This document shows positions 17,575-26,360 of a stretch of DNA of 64,000 nt, piece by piece. The DNA comes from Antricoccus suffuscus (GTDB taxonomy: Bacteria; Actinomycetota; Actinomycetes; Mycobacteriales; Antricoccaceae). Position 1 is the stretch's first letter. Every line of letters begins with the position of its first letter. The notes under the pieces were generated by a model that did no database searches, was not told the origin of the DNA, and was given only the letters and a program-made list of their open reading frames with translations. The stretch is taken from contig NZ_PVUE01000003.1 of the NCBI RefSeq assembly GCF_003003235.1, positions 1-64,000 of the forward strand, given 5' to 3'. Both the position numbers and the translations under genes were made by a program.

Positions 17575-18219
17575 ATGGAAAAACTACGCCGCAAACCTGA
17601 ACGCGGGCGCAGCGAGCGCGCCGACCTCTACGACATCCTCGACGCGACCAACGTCGGCGTACTCGCGACCGTGAAGGATGGCGAGCCGTGGACGGTCCCG
17701 CTGCTCTACGGACGGGTCGACGACATGCTGGTGCTGCACGGCTCGACCGGCGCCGGGGCACTTCGGCACGTCGCGCAGGGCGCGAAAGCCTCATTCTGCG
17801 TGCATCTCATGGACGGCGTCGTCGTCGCAGACAACCTCTTCAACTCCAGCGCCAACTACCGCTCGGTGGTGGTTCGCGGCACGCTGACTGAGCTGCCTAA
17901 GGACACGGCGTACGACGCACTTGCCGTCATGAGCGACGGCATCATCCCCGGGCGAAGCAAGGAAGTAGTCACCGCGACGCCGAAGGAAATGGCCGCGACA
18001 CTCGCGATCGGTCTCGCGATTGAGGATGACAACTGGATCGCGAAGGTGCGGACCGGCGGGCCGGGGGAGCCGAGCGAAGATGCGACGGCATGGACCGGTG
18101 TCGTACCGGCGTACACGGTGTACGGCGAACCCGAGCCGAGCGAGTTCGTCCCGGCGGGTACGGCGGTGCCGGCCTCGGTGCGCGCGCTCGTCGAGCGTGG
18201 CCGCACCCTCGGTGTATGA
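17575..18219 (+). CDS. Pyridoxamine 5'-phosphate oxidase-family (split-barrel flavin-binding) protein
   Basis: 214 aa from ATG 17575 with almost no leader sequence suited to a Shine-Dalgarno. It has a split-barrel pattern: GVLATVKDGEPWTVPLLYGRVDDMLVLHGSTGAGALRH, then SANYRSVVVRGTLTEL. It binds flavin or F420; the true PNPOx active-site signature is not evident, so it may instead be a general PPOX or haem-related oxidoreductase. Control by the divergent MocR protein suggests a link to B6 or amine metabolism. The stop codon is the first base triplet of a tandem repeat. Confidence 0.82.
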   Translation: MEKLRRKPERGRSERADLYDILDATNVGVLATVKDGEPWTVPLLYGRVDDMLVLHGSTGAGALRHVAQGAKASFCVHLMDGVVVADNLFNSSANYRSVVVRGTLTELPKDTAYDALAVMSDGIIPGRSKEVVTATPKEMAATLAIGLAIEDDNWIAKVRTGGPGEPSEDATAWTGVVPAYTVYGEPEPSEFVPAGTAVPASVRALVERGRTLGV

Positions 18220-18272
18220 CGGATCGGCACGGACTTTGTGACGGATCGGCACGGACTTTGTGACGGATCGCG
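18217..18272. repeat. 22-nt tandem repeat, locus A (2.5 units)
   Basis: Units at 18217-18238 and 18239-18260 are identical and a third is cut after 12 bases. The core GGACTTTGTGACGGAT recurs in reverse orientation at 23944-24019 and, slightly changed, at 30967-31023. The first three bases are the stop codon of the preceding gene. Confidence 0.8.
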
Positions 18273-18275
18273 AGG

Positions 18276-18902
18276 TTAGAGGTATTGGCCGGAGGCGTGG
18301 TCTTCGCCACCGGGCTGCCCTCCTGGCCGCTGGATGCTCATGCCGCCGGGCAGCGCGTGCTGAGCGCCACCGCCGCGCATCTGCTCCAACGCGACCCGCG
18401 ATGCCATCTGTTGCGCGAATAGCGCGGTCTGAATCCCGTGGAACAGTCCCTCGAGCCAGCCGACCAGCTGCGCCTGGGCGATCCGCAGCTCGGACTCGCT
18501 CGGTACGACATCCTCGGTGAACGGCAGCGACAACCGGTCGAGCTCTTCCTTGAGCTCGGGTGCGAGACCCTTCTCTAGCTCGACGATCGACTGCTGGTAG
18601 ATCTCCTTGAGCCGTGCTCGGGATGCCTCGTCCAACGGCGCCTGGCGGACCTCTTCGAGTAGCTGCTTGACCATGGTGCCGATACGCATGACCATGGCTG
18701 GCTGTTCGACCATGTCGGCGACATTCTTGTTCTGTCCGCTCTCGTCATCCTCGATCTCGGCGTCCTCAGGTACGTCGACCTGGCCGATTGGCTGCCCATC
18801 GGGACCGACGACGATCACCCGCTTGGTCTTCCCGGAGCCGGCTTCGTGCCCGGACGTCGCGGTGTCACCGGATTCAGGCGAGTCGTTTGTTGGTTCTGAC
18901 AT
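18276..18902 (-). CDS. bpa: Bacterial proteasome activator
   Basis: 208 aa. An acidic N-terminus is followed by RVIVVGPDGQPIGQV, then a helical bundle (about 65-180, MVKQLLEEVRQAPLDEASRARLKEIYQQSIVELEKGL...). The extreme C-terminus is GQYL, the docking motif that opens the 20S proteasome gate in mycobacterial Bpa. It delivers substrates to the proteasome without ATP. Its presence implies that the organism has a 20S proteasome. Confidence 0.93.
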   Translation of the reverse strand: MSEPTNDSPESGDTATSGHEAGSGKTKRVIVVGPDGQPIGQVDVPEDAEIEDDESGQNKNVADMVEQPAMVMRIGTMVKQLLEEVRQAPLDEASRARLKEIYQQSIVELEKGLAPELKEELDRLSLPFTEDVVPSESELRIAQAQLVGWLEGLFHGIQTALFAQQMASRVALEQMRGGGAQHALPGGMSIQRPGGQPGGEDHASGQYL

Positions 18903-18910
18903 GGGCTCTC

Positions 18911-19918
18911 CTAGTTGCCTTCGCGGTTGCTGAGGATGATCTTGCCAATGTGGCTCGAACCTTCGAGGCGTTCGTGCGCGGCCTTGGCGTCGGACATCGG
19001 TATGACGCGGTCAACGATCGGCTTGATCTTGCCCGCTTCGACCAGCGGCCACAGATCACCGACGACGCCGGCGACGACCTCGGCCTTGCTGTTTGCACCC
19101 GTGACCGGCCTCCCGCGTAGCCCCACCGCAGAGAGCGAGAGGCGTTTCGGCAGGAGGCTGCCGATGTTGAGCTCCGCCTTGCGCCCGCCCTGCATCCCGA
19201 GGATCACCAGTCGCCCATCCGGTGCGAGTACGTCGAGGTTGCGTTCTAGGTACTTCGCACCGATCAGGTCGAGTACGACGTCGACACCCTTGCCGTCGGT
19301 GTATTCGCGGGCCTTCGCGACGAAGTCTTCGTCGCGGTAGTTGATCGCGGCTGTGGCGCCGAGCGCGAGGCACGCGTCGGCCTTGTCCTTGCTGCCGACG
19401 GTGACGATCACCTGGATGCCTTTGGCGGTCGCCATCTGGATGGCCATGGTGCCAATCCCCGAGGACCCGCCGTGCGCGAGCAGGGTCTCACCCTCGACCA
19501 ACTGGCCGGTGGAGAACGGCGCGAACAGGTTGGACCACACCGTGCAGGCCACCTCTGGGAGCGCGGCCGCGGACACCAGGTCGACTCCCTTGGGCACCGG
19601 CATCACCTGTACGGCGGGGACGGCCACTTTTTCGGCGTACCCGCCACCGGCGAGGAGAGCGCACACTTCGTCGCCGACGGACCATCCGGTGACGTTTGCA
19701 CCGATGCTCGCGATCGTGCCGGAACACTCCAGCCCGATGATGTCGCTCGCACCCGGCGGCGGCGGGTAGTGACCCATCCGCTGCATCACATCGGCGCGGT
19801 TGACCGCCGTGGCGGCGACCTCGATGACCACTTCATCAGGCCCTGCCGTGGGATCTGGTGCATCGCCCCAGGTCAGCGCTTCGGGACCACCGGGCTCGGT
19901 TACGACGATTGCCTTCAT
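18911..19918 (-). CDS. NAD(P)H quinone oxidoreductase, zinc-type alcohol dehydrogenase superfamily
   Basis: 335 aa, MDR fold without structural zinc cysteines: MKAIVVTEPGGPEALTWGD, AVNRADVMQRMGHYPPPPGASDIIGLECSG and the nucleotide-binding LLAHGGSSGIGTMAIQMA. It resembles the quinone oxidoreductase PIG3 subfamily (one-electron reduction of quinones). It ends 8 bp before the start of the bpa gene on the same strand, so cotranscription is likely. Confidence 0.9.
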   Translation of the reverse strand: MKAIVVTEPGGPEALTWGDAPDPTAGPDEVVIEVAATAVNRADVMQRMGHYPPPPGASDIIGLECSGTIASIGANVTGWSVGDEVCALLAGGGYAEKVAVPAVQVMPVPKGVDLVSAAALPEVACTVWSNLFAPFSTGQLVEGETLLAHGGSSGIGTMAIQMATAKGIQVIVTVGSKDKADACLALGATAAINYRDEDFVAKAREYTDGKGVDVVLDLIGAKYLERNLDVLAPDGRLVILGMQGGRKAELNIGSLLPKRLSLSAVGLRGRPVTGANSKAEVVAGVVGDLWPLVEAGKIKPIVDRVIPMSDAKAAHERLEGSSHIGKIILSNREGN

Positions 19919-19984
19919 TCTTGGCAGCCTATTCCATTCTGTGTAGGTGAGTGTGCCTCGTAGCAGCGCTGTTGGATTCGGTTG

Positions 19985-20395
19985 CTACTTCCAGAGCACG
20001 GCCTGCGTGCAGCGAAACAGCGCGATCTTGCGGCCGGATTCGACGTGTGTAACGACGGCGTCCCAGACCTGCGTGGTGCGGCCGGCGTGCGCGGCGGTGG
20101 CCTCGACCTCCAGCGTGCCTTCGCGGGCGGTGCTGAGGTGGTTGCTCTTCAGCTCGAGCGTGGTGAAGCCGGTCGCGCCCTCGGGCAGTACGCCGCGGGC
20201 ACCGAGCCCGCACGCAGTGTCGGCAAACGTCACGACGGCGCCCGCGTGCAGATAACCGTTTGGCGCCAAGTTGTCCGGCGTAATCGTCATCCGTGCGCTG
20301 ACGGAACCGACCTCACTTTTTACCGCTTCGAAGCCGAGTACGCCGGGAAACCGGCCCTCGCACGCGGCATTGAACTCTTCAGCTGATGTCAACAT
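19985..20395 (-). CDS. PaaI-family thioesterase (hotdog fold)
   Basis: 136 aa: GYLHAGAVVTFADTACGLGARGVLPEGATGFTTLELKSNHLSTAREGTLEVEATAAHAGRTTQVWDAVVT. The H-G-x-x-x-x-x-x-D pattern of the hotdog catalytic helix is present. It probably hydrolyses an acyl- or aryl-CoA thioester. It lies upstream of the quinone oxidoreductase on the same strand, with 66 bp between. Confidence 0.85.
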   Translation of the reverse strand: MLTSAEEFNAACEGRFPGVLGFEAVKSEVGSVSARMTITPDNLAPNGYLHAGAVVTFADTACGLGARGVLPEGATGFTTLELKSNHLSTAREGTLEVEATAAHAGRTTQVWDAVVTHVESGRKIALFRCTQAVLWK

Positions 20396-20516
20396 AAGGA
20401 GTACCTTATTCGTTCACACATTGTGGTCTTCACCGCTATGGGCTGCGTAATTGGCAATAACTTAGGAAATTTGGACGAGACGCCTTTAGTGTGTGCTAGG
20501 CATTAACCGGAACCGA

Positions 20517-20544
20517 TGGGGTCACACCCACGTCGGACCCCACG
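20517..20544 (+). promoter_or_regulatory. Hairpin in the leader of the small lipoprotein gene
   Basis: ATGGGGTC and GACCCCAC-type arms enclose about 12 bases, 55 bp before the lipoprotein start. It may be a leader RNA element. The rest of the 200-bp gap shows no other feature. Confidence 0.3.
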
Positions 20545-20597
20545 TCTGTTGATCGATCACCGTTGTGGTCGGCCCCCTCTTTAGAAGGATTTGCTTG

Positions 20598-20900
20598 ATG
20601 AAGAAGAAGATCGCATCCCTCGCGTTGCTCGCCGCGCCGATGATCCTGCTCGCCGGCTGCAGCAAGCCCGATGAGGGCAAGGTTCACGACAAGCTGGTCA
20701 AGGAAGGCACGTCGCAGGGTCTTAACAAGGACCAGGCCGGCAAGTTCGCCGACTGCGCCGCGCCGAAGCTGCACGACAAGCTGTCGGCCAGCAGCCTCGA
20801 CACCTTTATCAAGGACGGCATCGGTTCGAAGATCAAGAAGGACGATGCCACCGAGGGCAGCAAGATCATCGAAGACTGCGCCAAGTCCAGCATCAAGTAA
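20598..20900 (+). CDS. Small secreted lipoprotein, 100 aa
   Basis: ATG 20598 has AGAAGGA (20583-20589) upstream. The lipoprotein signal MKKKIASLALLAAPMILLAGC has a lipobox LLAGC and lipidated C21. The mature domain is Lys/Asp-rich with two further cysteines (FADCAAPKLHDK..., IIEDCAKSS) that could form a disulphide. It resembles small actinobacterial lipoproteins of unknown role. It is followed by a strong intrinsic terminator. Confidence 0.8.
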   Translation: MKKKIASLALLAAPMILLAGCSKPDEGKVHDKLVKEGTSQGLNKDQAGKFADCAAPKLHDKLSASSLDTFIKDGIGSKIKKDDATEGSKIIEDCAKSSIK

Positions 20901-20916
20901 ATGCACTACCACTCGT

Positions 20917-20953
20917 AATGCTGTCTGGGCCGCGAGGCCCGGACAGCATTTTT
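20917..20953 (+). terminator. Intrinsic terminator of the lipoprotein gene
   Basis: 15-bp arms (20917-20931, 20936-20950) with one G-U pair and a GCGA loop are followed by a run of five T. Confidence 0.9.
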
Positions 20954-20959
20954 GGTTGG

Positions 20960-21044
20960 TGGAAGGTGTGGGATTTGAACCCACGGACGGTCTCCCGTCG
21001 CGCGCTTTCAAGGCGCGTGCACTCGGCCACTATGCGAACCTTCC
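20960..21044 (-). tRNA. tRNA-Ser (anticodon TGA)
   Basis: Read on the minus strand it folds with acceptor GGAAGGT/ACCTTCC, an anticodon loop CTTGAAA within a GC-rich stem, a long variable arm and a T-arm GTGGGTTCAAATCCCAC. The discriminator appears to be A and is followed by an encoded CCA, unlike the G of the other serine tRNAs here. Confidence 0.92.
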
Positions 21045-21089
21045 GGGTCCACTAGTTTGCCATTGCCCGACCGCTCACCTGCAGCAGGT

Positions 21090-21560
21090 CTAGGTTGCCG
21101 GTTCCTTCATCGGTCCACCGGCGCGACCGTACGACGTAGCGACGATATGCGCGACGATTGACAACGCCATCTCCGGTCCGCTGCGGCCGCCGAGATTGAG
21201 CCCGACCGGCATCTGCAAGCGCGCAAGTTTCTCGGCAGGGGTGTTGCGCGCGGCGTACTCCTCGAAAACCCCGGCCGCGCGCCCTCGGCTGCCGACCATC
21301 CCGACGTACGACGCAGGACCGTCGAGGACCAAGTCACGCATCTGCGCCGCATCCGGTTCGTCGTGATCGCAAAACACCACCGCATCGCGGACGGTCAGCG
21401 GGTTCGCACGAAACCAGTCGAGCGGCTTGTCGGTCAGCAGGACCGTCTCACGCTCCACGGTCGAGGCGATGGCGAGAATCGACTGGCTGATCGGATTGTC
21501 GGTCACCACGACGATCCGTCCATGCACCGAATCATCGTCAGACCAGGGCTGGTTGGCCAT
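21090..21560 (-). CDS. XdhC-family protein, Rossmann (C-terminal) domain only
   Basis: 156 aa. The motifs VVFCDHDEPD, YVGMVGSRGRA, LARLQMPVGLNLGGRSGPEMALSIVAHIVA are those of the XdhC C-terminal domain, which matures or inserts molybdenum cofactor in xanthine dehydrogenase-type enzymes. The N-terminal XdhC domain is missing, and no molybdenum enzyme gene is adjacent. It may be a stand-alone accessory or a redox sensor-like protein. Confidence 0.82.
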   Translation of the reverse strand: MANQPWSDDDSVHGRIVVVTDNPISQSILAIASTVERETVLLTDKPLDWFRANPLTVRDAVVFCDHDEPDAAQMRDLVLDGPASYVGMVGSRGRAAGVFEEYAARNTPAEKLARLQMPVGLNLGGRSGPEMALSIVAHIVATSYGRAGGPMKEPAT

Positions 21561-21670
21561 ATCGTCTCCTTGATGGGTCCGGAGGAACTGCTACGCCGAG
21601 GTTAGCTGAAGTGCCTCACGGGGTGGTCTAAGGTCGTGCCGATGAGCCAGCACACCAAGGAGTACCGCTA

Positions 21671-22756
21671 ATGCCGAAGACGTCGACCGAGGAACGACGA
21701 TGGGTCGACGAGGCGGTGCGTCGGGTCGAGGCCGACGCCAACCGAAGTGCGGACACCCATCTGCACGTGTTCCCGCTACCGGGTCCACCGGGCGTCGACC
21801 TCTACCTCAAGGACGAGTCGGTCCACCCCACCGGGAGTCTCAAGCATCGACTCGCGCGCTCGCTGTTTCTATACGCGTTGTGCAACGGTTGGGTCGGCCC
21901 GAAGACGACCATCATCGAGGCCTCCAGCGGATCGACGGCGGTGAGTGAGGCGTACTTCGCCAGATTGATCGGGCTGCCGTTCGTTGCGGTGATGCCGTCG
22001 ACGACGAGCGCAGAGAAGATCGAGCTGATCGAGTGGTACGGCGGGCGCTGTCATCTGGTGGACCACGCCCCGCAGATCTATGACGTGGCGCGCGAACTCG
22101 CATCCTCGTGCGGCGGGCACTACATGGACCAGTTCACCTTCGCTGAGCGGGCGACGGACTGGCGCGGCAACAACAACATCGCCGAATCGATCTTCGAGCA
22201 GATGCAGCGTGAGACACACCCCATCCCGACCTGGATCGTGGTCAGTGCGGGGACCGGCGGAACGTCCGCGACGATTGGGCGATTCGTCCGCTATCGGCGT
22301 CACCCCACGCGTGTCTACGTGGTCGATCCGGAAAACTCCGCGTTCTACGACGGATGGGAGCAAGACACCTCGGACTGGACGACGGGGCTGCCGTCGCGGA
22401 TCGAGGGCATCGGCCGGCCGCGGGTCGAGCCGTCCTTCGTCGCTGGGGTCATCGACGACATGCAACGCGTGCCGGACGCGGCCTCGATCGCGGCGATGCG
22501 CTGGTGCTCCAAGGTGACCGGGCGCCACGTCGGCGGGTCGACCGGAACGAACCTATGGGGCGCGCTCACCGTGATCGATCGGATGCGTTCCGCGGGTGAG
22601 ACGGGCAGCGTCGTGACGCTGCTGTGCGACGGTGGCGAGCGTTATCGAAGCAGCTACTACGACGACGAGTGGCTCGCCGCACGCGGTATCGACATCACAC
22701 CTCACATGAAGACGCTCGAGGACTTCGGCGCCACTGGGGTGTGGCGGGCGCAGTAG
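21671..22756 (+). CDS. cds1: PLP-dependent cysteine synthase-family enzyme, Cds1-like cysteine desulfhydrase
   Basis: 361 aa with AAGGAG upstream of ATG 21671. Fold-type II PLP enzyme: the Lys in [15 protein letters not shown] binds [28 protein letters not shown] binds substrate, and [14 protein letters not shown] is the phosphate loop. Overall it matches the mycobacterial Cds1 group, which degrades cysteine to pyruvate, H2S and ammonia. A cysteine synthase role is the alternative. Confidence 0.85.
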   Translation: MPKTSTEERRWVDEAVRRVEADANRSADTHLHVFPLPGPPGVDLYLKDESVHPTGSLKHRLARSLFLYALCNGWVGPKTTIIEASSGSTAVSEAYFARLIGLPFVAVMPSTTSAEKIELIEWYGGRCHLVDHAPQIYDVARELASSCGGHYMDQFTFAERATDWRGNNNIAESIFEQMQRETHPIPTWIVVSAGTGGTSATIGRFVRYRRHPTRVYVVDPENSAFYDGWEQDTSDWTTGLPSRIEGIGRPRVEPSFVAGVIDDMQRVPDAASIAAMRWCSKVTGRHVGGSTGTNLWGALTVIDRMRSAGETGSVVTLLCDGGERYRSSYYDDEWLAARGIDITPHMKTLEDFGATGVWRAQ

Positions 22757-22799
22757 GCGCGCGGGGAAGAGGGTCTGGCGCGTGCGCCGTTAGGGCAGA

Positions 22800-23582
22800 A
22801 TGCTCAGCGTGAGCGATCCCGAACTGATGCCGACCCTCGATCGACCGCGCATCCGCCGTGAAGTGTGGATCGTGCTGGGCCTGTCGCTGGGTCAGTCTGC
22901 GCTCTACTCGATCGTCGCGATCATCGGCCGGCTCACCGCGCCGACGAAGCTGTCCAGCCAGACCGCGACACTCAACTCGTCGCAGTCGACGCAGTCGTTG
23001 CTGGACCTGACCTACCAGCTGATGGGCATCTTCTTCGCGCTGATGCCCGTCCTGCTGGCGCTGTACCTGCTGTCCGGACCGGGTCACTCGGCGATGCGGC
23101 TGCTCGGGTTTGACTGGCGAGGACGGCGTACGGCGGGCGCCGACGTACTGCAGGGCGTCGTACTGGCCGCGCTCATCGGCATCCCCGGACTCGCGTTCTA
23201 CTACCTCGCGGTCGCGCTCAACATCAACGCGACCGTCGTACCGACCGCGCTGAACACGCACTGGTGGACCCTTCCGATCCTGATCCTCGCGGCGATTCAG
23301 AACGCCGTACTCGAGGAGGTAGTCGTCGTCGGCTACCTGTTCACTCGGCTGCGCCAACTCGGCGCCAGCCGGTGGGCGATGTACGCCGCATCGTCGCTGC
23401 TGCGTGGCAGCTACCACCTCTACCAGGGGTTCGGCGGCTTCCTCGGCAACATCGTGATGGGGCTGGTGTTCTGTTTCTGGTACGAGCGGCGCGGCCGGGT
23501 TATGCCGCTCGTGGTCGCGCACTCGATCCTCGATATCGCGGCTTTCGTCGGCTACGCGCTGTTCAAAGACCTCCTCACCTGA
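22800..23582 (+). CDS. CPBP-family intramembrane glutamic protease
   Basis: 260 aa with about seven hydrophobic helices. ABI/CPBP motifs: EEVVVVGYLFTRL (motif 1, with Tyr/Phe rather than the usual Arg spacing), SSLLRGSYHLYQGF (motif 2 with His) and VVAHSILDIAAF (motif 3). Family members cleave membrane substrates such as prenylated proteins or anti-sigma factors; the target here is unknown. A GTG three codons in is an alternative start. Confidence 0.87.
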   Translation: MLSVSDPELMPTLDRPRIRREVWIVLGLSLGQSALYSIVAIIGRLTAPTKLSSQTATLNSSQSTQSLLDLTYQLMGIFFALMPVLLALYLLSGPGHSAMRLLGFDWRGRRTAGADVLQGVVLAALIGIPGLAFYYLAVALNINATVVPTALNTHWWTLPILILAAIQNAVLEEVVVVGYLFTRLRQLGASRWAMYAASSLLRGSYHLYQGFGGFLGNIVMGLVFCFWYERRGRVMPLVVAHSILDIAAFVGYALFKDLLT

Positions 23583-23682
23583 CCTGCGTGGGGGGAAACC
23601 GCCGGGCACATGTATTCTTACCCGCTGCAGATGGTCTCGGCAATCAAGGACGCACGGCGCCCGGGTCGAGCATTGTCAGCGT

Positions 23683-23767
23683 GGAGGATTCGCCTAGTGG
23701 CCTATGGCGCCGCACTGCTAATGCGGTTGGGGTTCGCCCCTCCCGGGTTCAAATCCCGGATCCTCCG
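23683..23767 (+). tRNA. tRNA-Ser (anticodon GCT)
   Basis: 85 nt. Acceptor GGAGGAT/ATCCTCC, anticodon loop with GCT, long variable arm, T-loop GGTTCAAATCC and discriminator G. CCA is not encoded. Confidence 0.95.
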
Positions 23768-23844
23768 CTGCGTGTCGTGATTTACGTATGCGATACTATT
23801 TGGCGCTGCCACTCGCGGGCAGTGCACAACAGAACACGCGTAAT

Positions 23845-23918
<74 letters not shown>

Positions 23919-23943
23919 CAAAATGGCGATGGTCGGTAGTTTC

Positions 23944-24019
23944 CGCGATCCGTCACAAAATCCCTCGCGATCCGTCACAAAGTCCCCCGCGATCCGTCAC
24001 AAAGTCCCCCGCGATCCGT
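23944..24019. repeat. 22-nt tandem repeat, locus B (3.5 units, reverse orientation)
   Basis: Units at 23944-23965, 23966-23987 and 23988-24009 and a 10-base partial differ by only two bases. Reverse-complemented they carry the GGACTTTGTGACGGAT core of locus A. The remainder of the 23919-24328 gap holds no gene I can support. Confidence 0.8.
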
Positions 24020-24328
24020 GGGTATGCACTGGCGCCTTGGCGCCTCGCATGTTCTGTAGCCGGGGGTTCACGCAGGCTCAACGCGGGTGTGTCGCTCACG
24101 CTCGGATCGTGCGCTGACGTCGCGACCGACCTCGCACCCCCACACGTGTGCCGTTTCGCTGCGCCGCTGGCGAAATGCTGCTGCCGAACCCCGCATTTGT
24201 ACGACTCAGGTGCCCAGATGAACGCGAGGTGAACTGGCGGCAAAATGTCCTTCTGGCCGCCTGTTTGCTACGCCTCATTGGGCGCGGATTTGCTGGACAG
24301 CGGACGCTTTGGCCCGCACCATTAACGC

Positions 24329-25699
24329 ATGGCCGAAATGGTGATCCTGGTTCTGGTTGTCGCAACCGCACTAGCGTTTGATTTCACCAACGGTTTTCAC
24401 GACACCGGCAATGCCATGGCCACATCTATCGCCACTGGGGCGCTCAAGCCCAAGGTCGCCGTCGCCATCTCCGCGGTCCTCAATCTGGTCGGCGCGTTCC
24501 TGTCGATTCAAGTCGCCAAGACAGTCTCCAAAGTCGTCAACATCCAGTACACGAAAGACACGACCGGACCCGACGGCGTCGTACATCACGCGGGAGAGCC
24601 GATAGCAGGACTCTCCGGTCACGCGCTGATCATGATCGTGTTTGCCGGCCTCGTCGGCGGCATCCTCTGGAACCTGATCACCTGGCTGCTCGGACTCCCG
24701 TCCAGCTCGTCGCACGCGTTGTTCGGCGGCCTGATCGGTGCGGCCATCGCAGGACTCGGGTTCAGCAACGGCGTCGACTGGCCACTCGTGCTCAGCAGCA
24801 TCATCGTGCCGGCCGTACTCGCGCCGGTTGTCGCGGGAATCGTCGCCGCGTTGGGCACCTTCTTCGTGTACCGGCTGACCCGCAACGTCGCCGAAAGCGC
24901 GAAGGAAAAAGGATTCCGAATCGGTCAGATCGGCTCTGCCTCGCTCGTGTCTCTCGCGCACGGCACCGGAGACGCGCAGAAGACGATGGGCGTGATCTTC
25001 CTAGCGCTCGTCGCACACGGGACCGTCAGCGTGGATGGCGACATCCCGTTCTGGGTCAAGTTCGCATGCGCGGCAGCAATCGCCCTTGGCACCTACATTG
25101 GCGGCTGGCGCATTATCCGCACCCTCGGCAAGGGACTAGTGGAGATCAGTGCGCCGCAGGGTATGGCGGCCGAATCCGCGTCCGCGGCGGTCATCTTGTC
25201 CTCCAGCCACCTGGGTATGGCGCTGTCGACGACCCATGTCGCGACCGGTTCGATCCTCGGCACCGGACTCGGCAAGAAAGGCGCCGAGGTCCGCTGGAAG
25301 GTCGCCGGCCGAATGGCGGCCGGTTGGATCATCACACTGCCGGTAGCCGCGTTGGTCGGCGCCGCGTGCTGGTGGATCGCCAACTTGCTCAAAGGCCCGG
25401 CCGACGGTCTGCTGGGCATACTCGTGGTATTCGCGATTCTGGTCGTCTCGGCGACCTTCATCTACCGCCGGTCTCGCAAGACCCCCGTCGGCGCCGACAA
25501 TGTCAATGCCGAATGGTCCGAGGAAAACCCGCTCCAGCCCACTCGTCCGGTTTCGGCCGAGCATCCGGCCGGCACCTTGATCGACGAGGGACTCGCGAAG
25601 ATGTTGCGCGAGGGCGAGTTGACCGTGGACGGAAGGCTCACCGACAAGGGCATACAGGCATCTGAGGCCAGAGCGTACGACGACGCGAAAGGGCGCTAG
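24329..25699 (+). CDS. PiT-family inorganic phosphate transporter
   Basis: 456 aa, about ten hydrophobic helices. The two duplicated PiT signatures are visible: ALAFDFTNGFHDTGNAMATSIATGALKP near the N-terminus and GSASLVSLAHGTGDAQKTMGVI in the second half. The C-terminal 80 residues are hydrophilic and cytosolic. It is a low-affinity proton-coupled phosphate uptake system, cotranscribed with two small genes. Confidence 0.92.
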   Translation: MAEMVILVLVVATALAFDFTNGFHDTGNAMATSIATGALKPKVAVAISAVLNLVGAFLSIQVAKTVSKVVNIQYTKDTTGPDGVVHHAGEPIAGLSGHALIMIVFAGLVGGILWNLITWLLGLPSSSSHALFGGLIGAAIAGLGFSNGVDWPLVLSSIIVPAVLAPVVAGIVAALGTFFVYRLTRNVAESAKEKGFRIGQIGSASLVSLAHGTGDAQKTMGVIFLALVAHGTVSVDGDIPFWVKFACAAAIALGTYIGGWRIIRTLGKGLVEISAPQGMAAESASAAVILSSSHLGMALSTTHVATGSILGTGLGKKGAEVRWKVAGRMAAGWIITLPVAALVGAACWWIANLLKGPADGLLGILVVFAILVVSATFIYRRSRKTPVGADNVNAEWSEENPLQPTRPVSAEHPAGTLIDEGLAKMLREGELTVDGRLTDKGIQASEARAYDDAKGR

Positions 25700-25701
25700 C
25701 A

Positions 25702-25965
25702 ATGGACTTCATCGCGACCATCGCCCCGATCTGGAAGGTCCTGTCTGTTGGGATCCTGCTCGGTGCCGGACTTCCGGCGATCTTCGCCATTGGAATGCGT
25801 CTCCAGAGCCCGGCAGCGTCGGATGGGGCCGTATCCACAGCACCCACCGTCGGGAGGCGTGTCGCCGGAATCGCGTGCTTCGGCGTCGTTGTCGTGGCCG
25901 TGCTGTTTGGGCTCGCCGTACTCGTAGGCGGCGACGGCGTACTCAACGCAATAGGACTGGGCTGA
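25702..25965 (+). CDS. Small membrane protein, 87 aa, beside the phosphate transporter
   Basis: It starts 3 nt after the PiT stop. Two transmembrane helices (about 10-32 and 50-75) are joined by a short polar loop. Its location suggests a subunit or accessory of the transporter. Confidence 0.7.
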   Translation: MDFIATIAPIWKVLSVGILLGAGLPAIFAIGMRLQSPAASDGAVSTAPTVGRRVAGIACFGVVVVAVLFGLAVLVGGDGVLNAIGLG

Positions 25966-25987
25966 CCGTGGGCGAGAGGAAACTGTC

Positions 25988-26335
25988 GTGAGCGCCGCGG
26001 ACGAGTCTGGAGTTTCGGGTGATCGCCCGCGCCCGGGCATTTTGACTGCGATCCTCGACTGGCTGCGCCTGGGCTATCCGCAAGGAGTGCCGCCGCAAGA
26101 TCGGTTCCCGCTGATCGCGCTACTCGCACGCAGGCTGACCGACGAACAGGTCGAGTGGGTGGCAGAGCAAGTAACCGCCAACGATGCGGCGCCGATCTCT
26201 AGGGTGGATGCTCAGGTGCTGATCACCAAGGTGACCAACGAACTGCCGTCAGGGGATGACATCGAGCGGGTACGTCGTCATCTGGTCGCCGCTGGCGTCG
26301 ACATCGATTGGGACGCTCCCCGCAATAACGACTGA
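25988..26335 (+). CDS. DUF3349-family protein
   Basis: 115 aa from GTG 25988. ILDWLRLGYPQGVPPQDRFPLIALLARRLTDEQV and the later DAQVLITKVTNELPSGDDIERVRRHLVAAG match the small actinobacterial DUF3349 fold. It is third in the phosphate-transporter run. Function unknown. Confidence 0.8.
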   Translation: MSAADESGVSGDRPRPGILTAILDWLRLGYPQGVPPQDRFPLIALLARRLTDEQVEWVAEQVTANDAAPISRVDAQVLITKVTNELPSGDDIERVRRHLVAAGVDIDWDAPRNND

Positions 26336-26360
26336 CGCCGTCACGTTTGCACCAAGTGCG

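Noticed and set aside
23944-24019. Possible CRISPR array
   Set aside because: The units are joined directly with a 22-nt period and no unique spacers; no cas genes are near.
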